Of a stretch of 64,000 nucleotides of DNA, positions 12,367-24,633 are shown piece by piece. A model generated the notes under the pieces. The model was not told the DNA's origin. It was given only the letters and a program-made list of their open reading frames with translations, and did no database searches. The stretch spans positions 20,274,181 through 20,338,180 of the forward strand of contig NC_092366.1 of NCBI RefSeq assembly GCF_030848805.1, read 5' to 3'. Within the stretch, counting starts at the first letter, position 1. Every line of letters starts with the position of its first letter. This stretch comes from Temnothorax longispinosus. Taxonomy: Eukaryota; Arthropoda; Insecta; Hymenoptera; Formicidae. The translations under genes and the position numbers were made by a program.

Positions 12367-15300
12367 TATAACACTGAAAAAATAATCAACACGTACAATT
12401 TAAACTTTACATATAAATGGATTAAAGATAAAAACATAAAATGGAGGAAAAAATTGGTATTTTAGCATTACAGATATGTTACCTAAAAAGAAAAGAGAAG
12501 ATACCGAGTATTGCAACAGCTCTTCTGTGATTTTGAAGTAGGACGAATATCAATCTATAACCAAACATGTGCGATTTCCTCCTTTCTATTTTTAGGCCGT
12601 AGGATGATATCGGTCGTTCTACTTTCGGGCGAGTCAGAGAAATTGATGTACAGGTTTATTTTCTTCGATACATTCCACGCGAACTTTTTCTTCGCAGGCA
12701 ATCTCGCGTGAGAGCTATGTACGCAATGTCGCCGATTCTCGCGTAGACGAGTGAGTGCTTGCAGAACCGGGGGTGAGAAAAGAAGACCTATGGCTCTTAC
12801 ATTAATAGGAGTGTCGGGTTCGCATTCTTTCCGATTGATTTTGATACGTGCGCGACGCGAAAAGTGTTCGTTATCAAGTCGCGTGTATCGCAATTAAAGA
12901 TATATCGAAGGACGGATATAGAGGCAGGATGTTCCTTCCTTCGAATCTCTAATTCTTCCTTCTTTCTCTTCGTCCTCGATCGACCGATTGCATCGCGTGA
13001 TAACGTCTCACGGCCGAGGTGGGGACAGGTTTTCAGTGCACACGGGGGTTCGATTCGCCAGTCACCGGATGTGGGATATGCAGGCGACGAGACGCGTGGG
13101 ATTCCTCTTCGGTGCGTAACACGCGAATATACACCGCCGTTCCGACCTGGCAATGCCGGAGCAACGAGGAAACTTTCCCACTGAGTGAGAAATAAAGTTT
13201 TCGGAAAGCTATCGGGACAAGAAATTTACGAATTATTTTCTTTCCGAATTTTTATTTAGATGCATAGAAAACTGTTCGATAATGGAATGGAATCGGAAAA
13301 AAACGGAGAAATTGTATCATTTGTAAACATTTTTCACGCCACACAATTTTACTCTCTTTATTTTATAATTAGAATTGAGTTTATTTTCATATGTGTTTTA
13401 TATTTGCTTGAAGATTAACATATTCTCCATTATGTATTTTCGTTTAGTTGCTCAGAGATTTTTATCTTTATACGATATAATAAATATTAATATAGTTTCT
13501 ATTTTTGGATTTTTTTACTTCTCGTGCTTTACTTATAGTTTTCGTTTCGCTTGAAGCATTGTAATTACGACATTGTACTATAACATTGTAATTAATTAAA
13601 CTAGTTTTTACTTAATGAAGATTAAGCATGAGCAGAAATTTATTACTTTTTATCTGTTTATTAACCTATTCATTAGTTTGTTAAAGTCAAAATGTCAGAG
13701 AATTTTTATATTCTATTTGCGTGATGGTTGTAATGTTTCCGGAACAAGGCCTCGAGAGGGATTCGAGGAAAAATATATTTCCAACGAAATCCTGTAACCA
13801 TCGTCGAGCGGTGCTTTTCGCATTCCAAGCGTATAGGAAATCGAATGCCGGCGGCGAGTTAATGCGTGCAACGGGATTTTCTTATTGGGCAGGCATCGCT
13901 CGCGACACGCTCTGTTTGGCTAACGAGGCGGCGAACGTGGCAGCGGACCTTTAATTGCTTTAATAAAGTATAGCTCGGTGCCTCGTTGCTCCGTCGTTTC
14001 GCCACGTTCGCAATATCGCCTTCGAAAGGTCGAAGAGATCGTCGTGAACGCGCTCTCTCGGCACCTACGCCATCGCTGCACCGTTGTAACGCGGGGGCAC
14101 GTTTATGTCGGCCTTATTAGAGATTAGAAACGTGGTGGGCCCCGTCGCGTTCTGGGTCACGTTGTTTCGAGCTTAAGGACTGGCAAGGACTCCGTTCCGC
14201 GAAGCGTGTCAAGGACGACCAGAAGGAAGCGGTCCGCACGAGAGCGAGCGACCTGTTGTCCAATTATTATCAATTGTGAGACAAGTACCTCCGATTGCGT
14301 AACGTCGCGATAGTCACATTCGTTGATTCGCACGAGAAAGAAAGAGAGAAGGAGAAAGATCATGAATTATCCTTAATGGATCGTGTCGCGAGAAGTGCAG
14401 TACGATATTGGCCGGGCAACTGCTCGCCAAGCGTGAAAAAATCGGATGAGAGCCGTGACAGACCCGAATCGTCGAAGCCTGTACCCTTAATTAGCGTGAT
14501 AAATCGTGATGCGAATGAAATTTCCGTATCGAAATCTCGGTAATTGGTAATACGAGATGTAACTTTAACTACGCAGATTTATTGGATAATTTGCATGCTC
14601 GTGTTGAACATGGGATTGAAGGCCGCGCGCGAGATACAGATTTGATAAAATATACTTCGATTTTAATGCAATCTATACTACATCTCGAATGACTAATATC
14701 TTAATTACTATATACTGAAACTACTGAAAGAGTATGCTGTAGCAATTTCATCCGGTGATTGTAGGATATCCTGTCTACTTCGGGAATTTATTTATGAAAA
14801 GATTATGAGATAAAATATTGCTGGCTTACTATAGCTGCACAGTATATACTGACTCCGTATGAAATTATTTCATAACGATACTCGCCGATGCGTTTTTAGT
14901 GACCGGCGATATGCAGGGCGGTTTACGGTTCGCTAAGCTCACGCCGTCGGTACGTGACAATCAACACGCCGGAAGTTAATTGTGAACGCGCGACGAGCGA
15001 CAGGAAATCGTACGAACCGGACGGAAAGCAGTTAAACAGAGCGTAAGCACTCGTTCAGTGAAATTGATTCGGTCGGCAAAAAAGTGGAATCTCTCACTAG
15101 TGATCCGCAACACATCTCACGAGCGCGTTATCGATATATACCGAGAGAATTAGGCGACTTTCGATTAGCCTTGCGTTTTTCAGCGAACATTTTCTCGATA
15201 AACAGTGGCTGTGATCACGGCCAACGAGATAACTGGACCGTGAATCCGGTGTTTGACATTATACATGAAATAGCGTGGAAAGTGTCGCTGTTTTTATCTT

Positions 15301-16716
15301 TTCACGATGCTCGCAATGTATAATCCAACGAATCGAGAAGGTCCACATTTAATTTTTTTCACAATGATTTTTTTATACGTCAGGTATTTTCATTTAAATG
15401 AGAAATTTGATCTGTCTGATTTGATGAATCAGATATCTGTATCTTGTGAGACTCATTTTTCGTTCGAGACCACATTTTAAAATCTAAGATAGACGTAAAA
15501 CTGGCTTTATATTTGAAATAAATTGTGGTTTGTTAGTTTTTATATATGTTTAGGCATTTAGCGTTTTTATCGGGTATTCGATGTTTTTTTGTTTAGCTTG
15601 TACAAGGAAGCGTCGTAATTTTCCCGAAGGAAAGAGGCGTGGAACACCTCGTTCGCAGAGCAGCCTGCCTTTATTTCTCCATAAAGCCGAGTGAATTCTT
15701 GTTCTTATCCCGGTCCTCTCTCAGATGAGAGAGAGAGATGATCGCCTCGTTTCGAGGTTACCACGCAATGAGAGATCGGCCGGACGGACGAGAACGAACG
15801 ACGTATTACTTCTTTATTCGCGAGAGCGGCCTTTTTGCCGGTTCGGCCACGCCGCTCCGTTGTGTAAACGCGATACGATAGCCATTATTTACGCGGAATT
15901 ATCTACCACAGGGATATAACGAGTGCCAAATTATTGCGCGTTGATTGCCGCGGATAAGCACTTGCGTTTTTGACCACGTAGAGACTTGTAATCGTGTAAA
16001 GTCTCGAATTGCCGAAGACGTAGATTTATTTAAGTCGACGTTGCACTACAGTTGTAACATGATTATACGTCGTATTTTATTGGGTCAATTGCGTCAAATG
16101 TGAATTTGATTGCCTACATAAATATATAATAATGGGAACGGTGATTTACGATTTGAAGCTGAAAGTAATTTTCGAAGTAGTTTTTGATGAAAACGTTTTC
16201 AAGCAATGACATAAAAAAATTATATGATTTAAAGTAAGTTTCTTTAATAACAAGTTTAAAATTTAATTTCCATTTCTACAAGTATATAAATGTTACTCTG
16301 ACATTGAGTTATTATTCGCGTATATTCGCGCGATCGTCACAAAATTTAATCAATTACATTAAGACGCTTATACGTTGGAAGGGTTAAATTTATTATACTT
16401 CTATCTAAATAAATCTCTCTTAATGAAACCATTAGTGCGGCGCGTGCCTGTCGGTACGTTTGCATTCGTTTCAGTCGAATTAAGAGAAAAGCACTCGAGA
16501 AATGTACGAGAGATTTAATGACGTGCTCTTACGCGGGACGATTCTCTTATTTTTGTAATACCACGGTATGCTGTGTGCACGCGTCAATAAATAAAAAAGA
16601 GAGACAGGCAAAACGGATGTGTTGAAAATGGAAACGACGCTTGGTGACCGGTGAGAATGCTCGATACACTTGATGAATGTCTGATGCTTTTAAGATTCTT
16701 TAGAGATAGGTTTCCA

Positions 16717-16744
16717 TTCACGTGGCTATCCATTTCCACGTGAA
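16717..16744. promoter_or_regulatory. Inverted pair of CACGTG E-boxes
   Basis: TTCACGTGG at 16717-16725 and CCACGTGAA at 16736-16744 are perfect reverse complements separated by 10 bases. Each contains the palindromic E-box CACGTG bound by bHLH factors of the Myc/Max and Clock/Cycle type. The site lies about 670 bases upstream of the first PH exon. Regulatory use is inferred from the motif pair only. Confidence 0.3.
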
Positions 16745-17404
16745 CGGCTGTCTAACTCTCTCTTTCATCCTGTTTCTACGAGTATTCGGAACTCTACTAC
16801 GAACAATAATAAGAGACCTAGTGAAGAGACCACCGCACAAAACGCGCATCGCTCGAAAGTTTGATTAGTTCCTTAGTTCTCTTCTGATAGAACAGTATTT
16901 TGTGGACGCGATATGACAGCGGCGACTATTTCTTATTCTCGATCTTTAACCCGCGTTTCCTGCGATAGAAAAAGAAGCCCTCTATAACGCTGACAAATCG
17001 GTCTCAGCCTCGTGAAATCGAGGCCACGTCATAATAACGCACCGGCATGTCGGATTCGTTTCTTTTACTCCACCTCCGGCCTTTTATAGTGTTACTTCTA
17101 TCTTAGAACATTATTATACAGAATATATATACCTCTGTTATCATCAATTTTTTCCATTTAGAAAATTTTTTCAACTTGAAAAGTCAATCTTTTCTTAGAA
17201 AAATTCAATTCTTGTTATAACTTGCTAATTTAATATTTCTTAATAATTACATTTCAAATTAGGTTGGTTTTATAATATAATTATTTTTTAATTTTATGAA
17301 ACTTTGATTTATTCAGCTTTGAAGAAAACCATTTATTATCTCGAAAACAATACAAAAATAAGAATGACAATAATTATCTAACGTGAACTATTTTTTTGTT
17401 TTAG

Positions 17405-17485
17405 GCTACAAGGAAGATCTCCAAATGTGGATATCTATTCGTCGCGCCTGGATGGGATTTTTCAAACCCGCTGAATCGGACAAAG
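17405..17485 (+). CDS. osp: Outspread exon encoding the start of the N-terminal PH domain
   Basis: The exon follows a strong acceptor (T-rich tract ending TTTTAG at 17404) and ends at the donor AG/GTATG. It has 27 codons, phase 0 at both ends: Ala-Thr-Arg-Lys-Ile-Ser, then KCGYLFVAPGWDFSNPLN, then Arg-Thr-Lys. The pattern K-C-G-(Y/W)-L-(F/L)-x-A-P-x-(W)DF-x-NP-x-(N/H)R-(T/S)-K is the first beta strand and loop of the N-terminal PH domain of the outspread/MPRIP family; human MPRIP has a matching GGWLLLAP...NPVHRSRKWQRR region. The other two frames lack this match, and one has a stop before the donor. Outspread is an actin-associated scaffold; in vertebrates MPRIP links RhoA and myosin phosphatase to actin. 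The protein continues directly in the exon at 57134, so the PH domain is interrupted by a 39.6-kb intron within the Asn-Arg-Thr-Lys/Arg-Trp-Gln segment. Confidence 0.93.
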
Positions 17486-20349
17486 GTATGTATCGTTTTT
17501 ATCGACTCGCCAAAGGAACACATTCCCTTTAATCGAACGCCATTGACGTCGATTGAATTACGCCGCAGAGACGAAGGAAAAATATTGTTAATCGTCGATC
17601 GGAAGTGCGCGCCGTGATCGATCACTTCCGTTCCGATGCTCGGGGGTACGTGACGTTATCAGCCGATCGAGTCTATCGATCGCGGGAAATCACGCCGTGA
17701 GATGTGGATCGGGCCGGCCGGGCCGCGCAATTTGCTCATTATCGAGAAAGTGAGGATAAGCGGGCGCCGTTTCTCGTATCCTCCGCGCCGCTGAAAGGGG
17801 CCCGCGATACGTTTTTGCACGGTATCGCGCGAAGCGATTCGCGCGCGCACTTCGCTTCGCGAAAACGTGACTTCGAGGAACACGTAAAACGAAGTCGTTC
17901 CGGCTTTATTTTACATTTATGACGGCGCGCACGAATGTTGTTCCTTTCTAAACTTTCTCCGATATGAAATATACGCTCGTTAACACTTCGTACGGATACG
18001 TTTCTTGTTTTTCTTTTTTATCTCGATGAGTCGGTCGTGCTAGAGAATCACAGTTTTTCGATACCAGTCTATCGAAATGTTTAGACGTTGATTGCGGCGC
18101 GGCGCGGCGACTCGCTGAGAAGTGCAGAAAACGCGGATGTTGATTCGCCAAGCTGTCGGTCGTATGATTTATGCTTGTCTAATGGGAACGACGGCTGTTG
18201 TAATTTTCCCTGTCAAAGCACCCGCGACATGTGCTACTTGATTGACGTGTCGGGAATCCGGTCACGGTTTAATCTAAAAGGCGCAGTTGTCAAGAGGGGA
18301 CATTAGACAATTCGAAAAATTATAATAACAATTCGTAGCGATGTTGTTACATCGGTAATACACGGTGACCTTTAAGAAAAACCGCAAGGTTCTTATTACA
18401 GTACATATAAGAACGACTGCTTATTAATTAAGAAAAAGTGACTGCCCTGCGATATTCTTGAATTATGAAGGAAATGTCAAGCAAGATGTTGTTGAATCAT
18501 CGTTACTATATATCGAGGATCAACAATAACCTTTTAGTCATTGAGAAACTCATGCATTTATCTTTCACCGTATTACGAGTTTCGTGTAATACTTCAGAAT
18601 ATCATCTGTAATTATCATCAACGGTATATATTTACGAATTAAACTATTCGGGAAGAATAGTTTAATAGCTAAGAAACTGAGAGAAGAAAGCGCAATTTCC
18701 TAGTTCAAAGTTGTCTGTTGGGGCGCGGGTAGTCTTGATTATAGCCGAGATTTACACGATCGATAATTACCGACATATATTGAGCTCGTTCGTCTTACAT
18801 CAAATAGAAAGTCTCATGGTGACCGTCTTTGGCCTCGATCTTGGTCTCGCTTGCGATAATCTGTCGTGTGATGTTCTATGACAGGTCGACCGCCTTAATT
18901 TTTGCTAGGGTTTCTCAATCTATCGCAAATAGGATCCGCGCGCTTTCACGGAGTACCACCACATGTGAAAGATTCAGTTCTGTCAGATAGAAATACAGTT
19001 TCTTTCGTTAAGGCGTAATTGTTTTTTTTTTTAAATTCGATATCTATTCGTTCGCTCTCTTTGCAGGTCTAATTCATTTAACGTCCTCAAAAATCTTTGA
19101 TCGTCTTTCGCGAAATAATTTTCTGCATCATAACATTCGCAATCGGTATCGTAACATTTAACTACTTTCTACTACACACTTTGTGCTCACATATATATTC
19201 AACACATTTGTGTTATATTCTCAGCAACCATAAAACTGTATCATAAAGTTTATTAAAGTTTTTATCTTATAGGAGATTTGCATATAATCTTATATATAAA
19301 AAAAATTATAATATATTATTAAAATTAGGAGGTTTATAAGGATATATGTGTCAGATTTAATTACGCGGCAACATTTATTATAATTAAAAAAATTTTTATT
19401 ATTCTCATTAAGTATTATCGAAATTACTTATCTACACTATTAGCTATTTATTATCGCCATTTGTTAGCTACAATACAAGTCATTTATAACGTAGGTATAT
19501 CTTCCGCAGTCCTTGGAGGGTTTTAAGGCAGCAATAAACGCTTTCTACTACTATTACTATTACTTTGAGTCTCTGTAAAAGACGCTTGTCATAAAAGGAG
19601 GAAGTTACTCGGTGAACGACTGCTTTCAGACTATCTCGGTTACCTGGGACTCTCTCGATTAACGAATTATTGTCGTTTCCGCAGTTAAAGGTATTATCGA
19701 GAGATTACATGGACCGCGACACGAGCCCGTAAATTCCGGTCGTTGCGCTGAGGAGAAAGTGAATATAATTAGAAGCCGCTTTAAGAAGGCCTTAAAGGCC
19801 TTTGAGGCCCGAGCGGTGCGTAACAGCCGTTAATGCGTGGTACCGACTCCTTAATTAAGTGAACCTTGTTAATTCATATACACGGCGTGTCCCCAGGATT
19901 TTCTTTCTCTCTCTCTTTCTGCTTCGCCCCCTCCGCAGTGATAAATCCCACAGCTACGTTCAATAATTTAGCAGACGCTTTAATAACGACATCGCGTTAA
20001 GGTTGACGAATTTTATTGCCCAAGACGGTGCTTAAGGGAGACTCGGATTCTTGAGAGATTATTGCTTAATATTTTACGGCATTCCTATCTGATTTTTTTC
20101 CCATGAAAACGTTCGCGATTATGAACGCTCGCTGAATAGCGAACGTACCATAGTTGCGATTTATCGTGTCTCAGCGATTTAGATTTGTTATTAATTTGTT
20201 TATGATGAAAAATTAAATTAAAAATTTTGATATTTTACTTGTAGCTTGATATCTAAATTACTACAGAAATAGTTTTAACAATAACAAAATAACATTGCAT
20301 ATATTTAGTAATAAAAATTAAGAAATAAAACTCATTACTTGTGAATTGC

Positions 20350-20469
20350 TAAGTATATTTTATTTATTTATTTGTGTAATTGATTATAAAAATAGGTTGT
20401 ATAAAAAATATATTTCTTGTATTTTTGTATAATCAGTTGCATACACGAATGCATAAATAAAATATATTA
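20350..20469. repeat. AT-rich imperfect palindrome (hairpin), about 50-base arms
   Basis: The left arm reads TAAGTATATTTTATTTATTT, then GTGTAATTGATTATAAAAAT. The reverse complement of the right arm reads TAATATATTTTATTTATGCA, then GTGTATGCAACTGATTATAC, then AAAAATA. The arms surround a short AT-rich centre near 20405. This could be a small fold-back or MITE-like element, or an AT-rich sequence that pairs by composition; the shared CG-free order of GTGTA and TGATTATA in both arms favours true inverted duplication. Confidence 0.5.
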
Positions 20470-23400
20470 AATAATAATTAATATATATAATTCTAATTTT
20501 TAAAGAATAATTTATCAAGCAATTGAGTGAAACAATTGAGAGTAGAATCGTTACATTGGATATAAGTATTTATAAAATTTATATATGTTGTACTTGAGCA
20601 TCCAGTTAAATCTACAATATTTACATATCTGTTGTCAGTCGAGTGATATTTTAGCAAACCCGCGCGTCGTGACCGTCACGACGGATTTCGGATTTGTTCA
20701 CGGTTACAGACGGAGACAGAGGTGAATTTATCTATATAGGTAGTCGTTCGGTATTTCACACGTTTCGAATTTCACGACGGCCGATGGCGTCGTGGTACAA
20801 CTCTCATCTAGCGATATAATAAAGCAACGCCTTTATTTTCACTCCGATAATACCTCGAGGCGTCGAGAGAAGTCGAATGGTAGGAATCTCTCACGGATCG
20901 TGAGATCGAAGAGGATCGATGGATCTCCGTTGCAGTATTGCGGTTAGAGAAATACTCTCGCGAGTATGCGTAACTATTCGCGCGGCTAGAAATTACATTT
21001 ATTCTGTTCTTCTATCGATTTCCCTCTGAAGTTGAAAGCCTTTCTTTAGAATCTCTAGATCAATAATCTATCAGCAATTTAGATAGTATCGTAGATCAAT
21101 ATTTTCTAATAATATAGAGAGTCTAATAATATACAGACCTAATAATAATTATTTCCTGCCGCAAATTCCTTCCTCGATTGAACGTTTAAATGAACTTCAA
21201 ACAGCCGAAAGAACGTAATGACGAGATATTTTATGAATCTATCAGGCAACATGTAACGCCTTTTTCTCTTAAATATTGTGACCTGTTTATTACGATATTT
21301 TTAATATAAAGGAACGTAACTTACTCTTATATGGTATAAGAAAGTCTATGGAAACTGTTGAATATTTAATGTACGTATCCAATATCAATCGCGATTCATT
21401 GATATATGTACGTAAAATCCTGGTGCTTGCGTTACGGTGCTCTTTGTAAAAGCGCGACGTAAAGATACGGAAAACAATGAAAATCGCCCGAAACATCGTA
21501 AAGCAAGCACGCATTGGAACGCGTGTGCGCAGCAGTAAAACGCTCGATTATACATTCACTGCGTGTTTGCGTCGTCGTAACGACACCGTAAAACGATAAG
21601 GTCCAACGACTCTGACGATAACGCGACCAGGCCTTTTTCTTGCGTAACAATATTTGCACAGGGATAAATAAATTTCTACATTGTGACACTTGTAAGAAAA
21701 AGAAAGTGGACTCTTTCGGTCATGTTTTGATTTCGCCCGTCACCTTTTGCAGCTACTCGTCTTTAGCTACGTGAAGAATTTGCACAACCTTCTCTTTGCC
21801 GAAAGAGTGCGAAATAATTCGCGGCACGAAAAAATAACGTAAATGCGCGAAAGCAGGTATGCAACATGTCACGTGATCGCAAAAACACACTGCTGGATTG
21901 ATCGATTTTCTGCGGTAGCAAATGCGCTGCTGATTGATAACAGTGTCATATCAATAATCGGAACGGGAGCGTGATAACGCGGCGGTATCGGTGGCTAATT
22001 CGCGAATTGCTTTATAGTTAATACCATCGGCCGTGATAGATTTATTTTTTTTCTTTTTTCATAGGCAGGTCGTTGATCACGACCTCGATTAATTTATTCG
22101 ATTTGGTGTTAATCGATTACGCGAGGTAGCTTACGAGGCAGAAACTCTTAATTGCAACCGCGGCCCATTCTGCATGGTCAGCCGGTTCGATACATTAATG
22201 TTGCAGCAACGTTTTACACATGTTTCGTTAGCTTTTAACGTAAAACAATATTTCGCGGTTTTTATTGCGTAACAATTATATCGCTGCATTGCTAATTTAC
22301 TTCCGCGACACGGTTACCGTCGTCAGACATTGTCGTCGTCGCATGGCTAAGAAATGCGCATTTCTTTGCGCACGAATGTTTTCTTCCGTTTCTTCTTGTA
22401 CACGTTCTATTGTGCCGATAAATATATATTCACGGTATGACGGCACTCCGTTGCATAATCCATGTCTTTCGTCGCGACACACCTACGACACCTGCTCGTT
22501 GTCACATTTGGCGCTAATCTAAAAGATAAATATACTTATCGCGGAGTAAAGACAGAGAACTCACGCCTTTCGTTTCTGCGTCCCGACTTTATTCTCTCAT
22601 TGAAAGCAAAGCATCGTATCTGCCTTCTTATCGCGCTATTGTAAGACACGTTTGCATCATAAATATCTCGGTTATCATAAAATTTTTACAAGAATGGTTA
22701 TCCAGAAAAATTAATTGATTCCAATTTTTCGCAGATAAATATAATCGTGTTTTTAATGATATGACGCTCCGTATATATGTTATCTGAAAAAATGATATAA
22801 TAGACTCGACGACTAGTTATTCTAATATAAAAAATGGTTTAAATATTTGATGTCAAGAATAAGAAAATCTGCATTGAAATATTTATACAGTTAGATGTGT
22901 CTGAAGATTTCGATAATATATTTTGCGGAGCGTTCTCTGTACACAAGCGATAAAACGTAGTATTTTGATACGCATCAAAATAATGTATATATGTATAGTG
23001 TATATCTCTCGATAAAATATTATCGATAAAAACTTAATGAAATGAACTGGTCGAGCGTCATTGCCATAACTTACAATTTCGTCTCGTGTGCGCGATGATT
23101 CAATTAGGAATGATTGATCCTAATTCTAGTACATCATTACATACACGCCTCGTTCATTCCTTTAATTACCCAATTAACGCGCTCACCTCAATTCGCCGAG
23201 ACTGCGGTCTGTCGAGAAACGAGGGCGTCGCGCCGGGAAATTTGCAAAATATTTTCCTGACAATGCAGGGGAAAGAGATGCGGACGCGGGACACGGATAT
23301 GAAATTGGCGCGGGGTATTCTAATGAACCACGCAGGAAACGCGAGAAAAATCGAGGTCGGACGCGCGCGCACGCGTGGAATTTCGCTAAACATTCCCGAG

Positions 23401-24505
23401 CCGTGGATTTACATTGTAGGCGCACCCCCTCCCCGCCCCGAGTAACTGTTTCCTTTCACTGTTTTTTTCGGTCCCACTGAAAAGGCAAGTAGTTCGTTGC
23501 TCGCATTATTTGTGCAGCATTCCCGACACGTGTACGTTTCGCGGTCGAAGGACCGGCCGGTGCGGCGTTAAGGTGCGCCAACGTATCACATTGGCTCGAT
23601 AAACGAGCCTCGTAAATCGTGACGTTAATCACGGCCACTCGAAATTGTTTGCATGACGTTTTTAATGAACGTTTTTAACGACTCTATTTCGGGATTGCAC
23701 TTGGCCGAGATCGATTAGAAATAGTATAGACAGCATATTTGACATAAAAGCGACACAATGTTATCACAAATTTACTATCGACAGAGTTCGTGCAATTTTT
23801 AATTGTGTTATTTATCGCATCGATGTTCTTTTATTTTTTTGGGTGAGGATTTTTTGCCCACAAAATTACGAAAAGACTGGGAAATAATGAATCAATTTAT
23901 TTCGAATAATTGTCACAATTTGATTAGAATAATTTTAATTAGTTAGTTTAATTTTAAACTAACATCTAAAATTTCTTTGCTCGAATTTTGGCCTTCCTTA
24001 GCTTTGCTATTATCGAGCGCATGTTTCTTGTTTTTATTGATTAGAATAATATTTACACATTTTTATTAACACAGGCGCGCAACAGAAGCAATTTATCTTT
24101 GAAGCGCGACGAAATAATTTAATCGCACGCATTTACGTTTCTATGCGCGGCTTTTAATGAGCATGTTCCTACTCACAACGACGCAGTCGTCGCCTTGTGA
24201 GCGTCGAGTAGTACGCGGGTTAAGGCCCGGCCGCTGCGAAATGCATTTGCTTACAGCTGGCTCACGTACGTCCATATAAAACATCGCATTATTCGCGAGT
24301 TATGCCCCGTACGCACGTCGATGCTTCTTTTCTCTTCTTTTTTTTTGCCTTCTCCCTTTTGTGCTGCCTCTTAAAGTCTTCAGGCAGCCCTTAGCGCACA
24401 TGCGTGTCGTCGTCCGTCTTTTTCCTCCTCTTCTCGTTTTCCTTTTGCTCCTCGATGCGCCACCTTGGAAACGCGCGACGAATGCAAATGTATATCTTCA
24501 ACCCA

Positions 24506-24633
24506 TCCGAATCCGGTGAAATACATTAGACGATTCTAAATGAAAATATAAGAATAAGGGATTATTGGTGCACAAGTTGGCGGCGAGATTGCAAAAAAAA
24601 AAACGGCTCTTCCGAATCCGATGAAATATATTA
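24506..24633. repeat. Short direct repeat (23 bp, two copies)
   Basis: TCCGAATCCGGTGAAATACA followed by TTA at 24506-24528 recurs as TCCGAATCCGATGAAATATA plus TTA at 24611-24633, 21 of 23 bases identical, with a poly-A run just before the second copy. Function is unknown; it may be the trace of a small local duplication. Confidence 0.5.

Larger units (their letters stand above)
3461..17404 (+). other. osp: Putative outspread intron 1 (about 13.9 kb), non-coding
   Basis: This runs from the donor GTAAGT to the acceptor at 17403-17404. If the Met-Glu exon is not real, the stretch is simply part of a longer intron. It is AT-rich, with GC-richer patches around 8.7-9.2 kb and 12.7-13.2 kb. It contains a CT microsatellite, a TA repeat, a TA-flanked inverted-repeat element at 11396-12366 and a pair of CACGTG sites near 16.72 kb. 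I see no recognisable protein-coding exon or tRNA in it. Confidence 0.5.

Noticed and set aside
13040..13060. GGTTCGATTC, a tRNA B-box-like motif
   Set aside because: No A-box at the correct distance and no acceptor or anticodon stem pairing around it.
17412..17485. Other reading frames of the 17.4-kb exon, including a minus-strand ORF over it (17401-17625)
   Set aside because: Only the frame starting GCT ACA AGG gives the outspread PH motif and joins in phase to 57134; the minus-strand frame has no recognisable protein.
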